Source: Azolla caroliniana
Lineage: Eukaryota; Polypodiophyta
NCBI GenBank assembly: GCA_043228905.1
Contig: JBHGNT010000012.1
Location: 10,044,001 to 10,108,000, forward strand
Direction: 5' to 3'
DNA length: 64,000 nt
The notes under the pieces were generated by a model, which was not told the origin of the DNA, ran no database searches, and saw only the letters and a program-made list of their open reading frames with translations. Within the stretch, counting starts at the first letter, position 1. Every line of letters starts with the position of its first letter. The position numbers were made by a program, and so were the translations under genes. Of this stretch, positions 62,092 to 64,000 are shown one piece after another.

Positions 62092-64000
62092 TCATTCAAA
62101 ATGTCAAGAATGCTTTGCTCCAGAATTTCCAATGGCTCGTCGAGAATCTGTTGCTGCTATTGTGGCTGATGTTCCATTTGTGGCTGCTGCAGTGGCTGCT
62201 CCATTTGTGCCTTCTCCGTTTGGGGCTGCTTCTCCGTTTGTCGCTCTTGCACCAGTGTTCCCTTCTTTGTTTCCTCCATCGGAGTTGTCTCTGGCTAACT
62301 GACCCCGACCTGGTCCCCTTCTGGTCCTTGTACCGGCGACGGTTCCTCATCACTAAGGTTGACCATTGCTGCTTTCCTTGCTTTTTCTTCCTGAAGCCGG
62401 GACCGCTCATAGCTCTCAAAATGGATTTGAGCCTCCAGCTGATCGTCGTCTAGTTGAGCTATGAGCTGTCGGACCTACACCAATTGTTCATCCGCCAGGG
62501 CTGTGAAATCTTCGGCCAGCTCTTCCCTTATGGCGGTGAAGTCCTCCGATGTCAGCGGATAACAGTCGTCACCTTCCTTCCGCCGGTTTTCCACGTCTGC
62601 CCTGAGCAATTGGAGTTCCGCCATATTTTGCACCCATTTCGTCCACCATCGTACCGAGCTCTCGTCAATCAAGCATTTGGTCTTGGTGAGCCATGCCCGG
62701 AGGATGCACTGGATCCGTTCGGTTCCCATCTGTGATTTGTTCTCCGCGGCTTGTCGCCCCTCTTTCAATTGCTTGATGATTCTGACCGTGTCCGCCTCCT
62801 GCTCCCTATAATGCGACAATTGACTTTGATAGGTTGTTTGCAACCTCTGTAACACCATTGTCGCCCTTTCCTTTTCTTCATGGTTCTGCTTGTGGAGCTC
62901 CATCCGGTCCGTCGCCGCTTCCTCCAATAGCTTTGTATTCTCAGCTCGTTCATCGGTGAGTGCCGTTGTGGCCCTATGAACTTCCTGCCGGAGCTCGGTC
63001 ATCCTTTCCTGCTATTGCTTATACTCCGTCTCCAGCTGCTTGTAGTCCCGGTGCAGATGATCAAAATCATCAGTCTTCTGCTTCAGCCTCTGGTTGATCT
63101 ACCGGCGTGCGCGGTCCTCCCGGTCCTTCTGTTGACGGAGTTCTTCCTTCAGCCTTTCGATTTCCGTCTCCGCCATCCATCGCAGCTTGTCTTTCTCCTG
63201 CAGTAATTTCTCTTTTTCCTCCTTTAGCCGGTCGTAAGCTAGATGTCCTTTACGCAGGTTTTCCTCTGCCTTGTTCGAGGCACCGGATCCTTGATCGGGC
63301 CGTCTCTAGTTCATCGGTTGTGACGAGCAACCGTTCTGTTTGCGCTCTTTCTTCCGCCTCTATGTATTCGACTACTCCGGCAATTTGTTCTCCTATCCAC
63401 CGGAGCCATTGGCTGTCAGTGCCCTGTTGTTGCGTCTCCACGGCGGGTTGGCTGATGGGTTCACTTGCCGGTAGCTGGTTCCGCCTTACTGCGTCGAGCG
63501 ACAATTCCGGCTATACCTGCTGACCACTTTGTCGTTCCGGTTCCGGTTGTGTTTCGGCTAGCCACACTTGTTCTGCTTGTTCTTGGCTGGCTGAGGAGGC
63601 TGGCATTTGTATAACCGGCTCTTGAGTTACGGGTCTTGCCGGTGCTGCCTGTTGTGCAGGGACTTCTGTGACCGGTTCCATCCGAACCGGTTCTGGTGCC
63701 TCCCTTGGCATGGGATTCTCAATGTGGGTTGCAGGCGTTCCATCCTTCTATGGGTTGCGAATGCTTCCCGGCTGATTCTGCGGTCCTCTTCACCGGCCGC
63801 CGCTGGAGGTGCTCCGTAGGCTCTTCCTCTGTTTCCTCCTCCTGAGTCTCGGCATTCATTCTTGCCGCCAGGGTGTCCGTTTCTTGCTACACTGGTCGGT
63901 GGAGTGGGCTCTTCAGGGGTTGTGCCGGTGTCTCCTCGTGCGTGTCCGTCAACCGCTTCCGGCAGGCGCGCTCCTTTGCCGCCTTCTCTGCGTCGGTCAT
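62092..64000 (-). pseudogene. Gag-like protein of Gypsy-D: Pro-rich start and long coiled coil
   Basis: Minus-strand frames 63511-63711 (PAQQAAPARPVTQEP, Pro/Glu/Gln-rich), 63250-63504 (SQPAVETQQQGTDSQWLRWI) and 62475-63002 (heptad-rich, for example RAENTKLLEEAATDRMELHK, then WWTKWVQNMAELQLLRADVE) follow one another with frame slips, ending EILEQSILDILNEE and TAG near 62092. I do not recognise a catalytic domain. Charged coiled-coil segments ahead of the capsid are seen in some plant Gypsy Gag proteins; the assignment to Gag is inferred. Confidence 0.45.

Larger units (their letters stand above)
61568..64000 (-). mobile_element. Gypsy-D, LTR plus gag-like coiled-coil region (cut by window edge)
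   Basis: Starts with TGTTACTTCC directly inside the Copia-2b LTR. An LTR-like segment with a minus-strand TATA box is followed on the right by a minus-strand, gag-type coiled-coil protein instead of the expected integrase. Either the element lacks pol (a gag-only, non-autonomous type) or it is internally deleted. The other end is outside the window. Confidence 0.5.

Noticed and set aside
1-64000. Host protein-coding genes, CRISPR arrays, bacterial operons, rRNA
   Set aside because: No such features were seen; all credible coding sequence belongs to LTR retrotransposons, and repeats lack the short spacer pattern of CRISPR.

Overview
The window looks like intergenic nuclear DNA of a land plant with a large, repeat-rich genome. 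No cellular protein-coding gene was recognised. Almost everything is LTR retrotransposon (Ty3/Gypsy and Ty1/Copia), nested several levels deep, plus two kinds of tRNA-derived repeat. Plant origin is inferred from primer-binding sites matching plant initiator tRNA-Met (TGGTATCAGAGC), the chromodomain-bearing Gypsy family, and tRNA-His/tRNA-Leu-like units resembling plant nuclear tRNAs as I remember them. The species cannot be named.

Left part (1-8775): the 5' half of a chromovirus-type Gypsy element (A1, minus strand, 1-3430) sits in an AT-rich array carrying tRNA-His-like modules (3431-5940). A tandem array of about 330-bp units with tRNA-Leu(UAG)-like sequences follows (6450-8042), then unassigned AT-rich DNA.

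Middle part (8776-31030): a decayed minus-strand Copia (Copia-1) survives as three pieces because it was interrupted twice. The first interruption is an unusual head-to-head pair of truncated Gypsy-A copies (A2 minus, A3 plus; 8921-18975) with a 3' LTR at each outer end, forming a palindrome of about 10 kb. The second is Copia-2a (19215-30563, 5-bp target-site duplication CCATG), which itself contains Copia-3 (24107-29879, TSD CGGAT). The tRNA-His-like array then resumes (31031-32880).

Right part (32881-64000): a Copia LTR fragment (Copia-7) is followed by Gypsy-B. Gypsy-B is split by Copia-4 (34550-40013, TSD TGGTG) and by Copia-5 (from 41498). Copia-5 holds the young, uninterrupted Copia-6 (42189-47489, TSD CACGG, one open polyprotein of about 1357 codons) and is broken again by Gypsy-C (from 50228). 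Gypsy-C holds Copia-2b (from 56351), and Gypsy-D starts 12 bp inside the Copia-2b right LTR and runs off the window. The chain Gypsy-B > Copia-5 > Gypsy-C > Copia-2b > Gypsy-D is five levels deep.

Only Copia-6 looks capable of encoding a full set of proteins (capsid/nucleocapsid, protease, integrase, reverse transcriptase, RNase H). The others carry stops, frameshifts or altered catalytic residues. The most notable recurring signal outside coding DNA is a set of short perfect inverted repeats around the LTR promoters. In three Copia families the TATA box lies in the loop of a palindrome whose stem sequence differs between families, and paired (compensatory) changes are visible between related LTRs.
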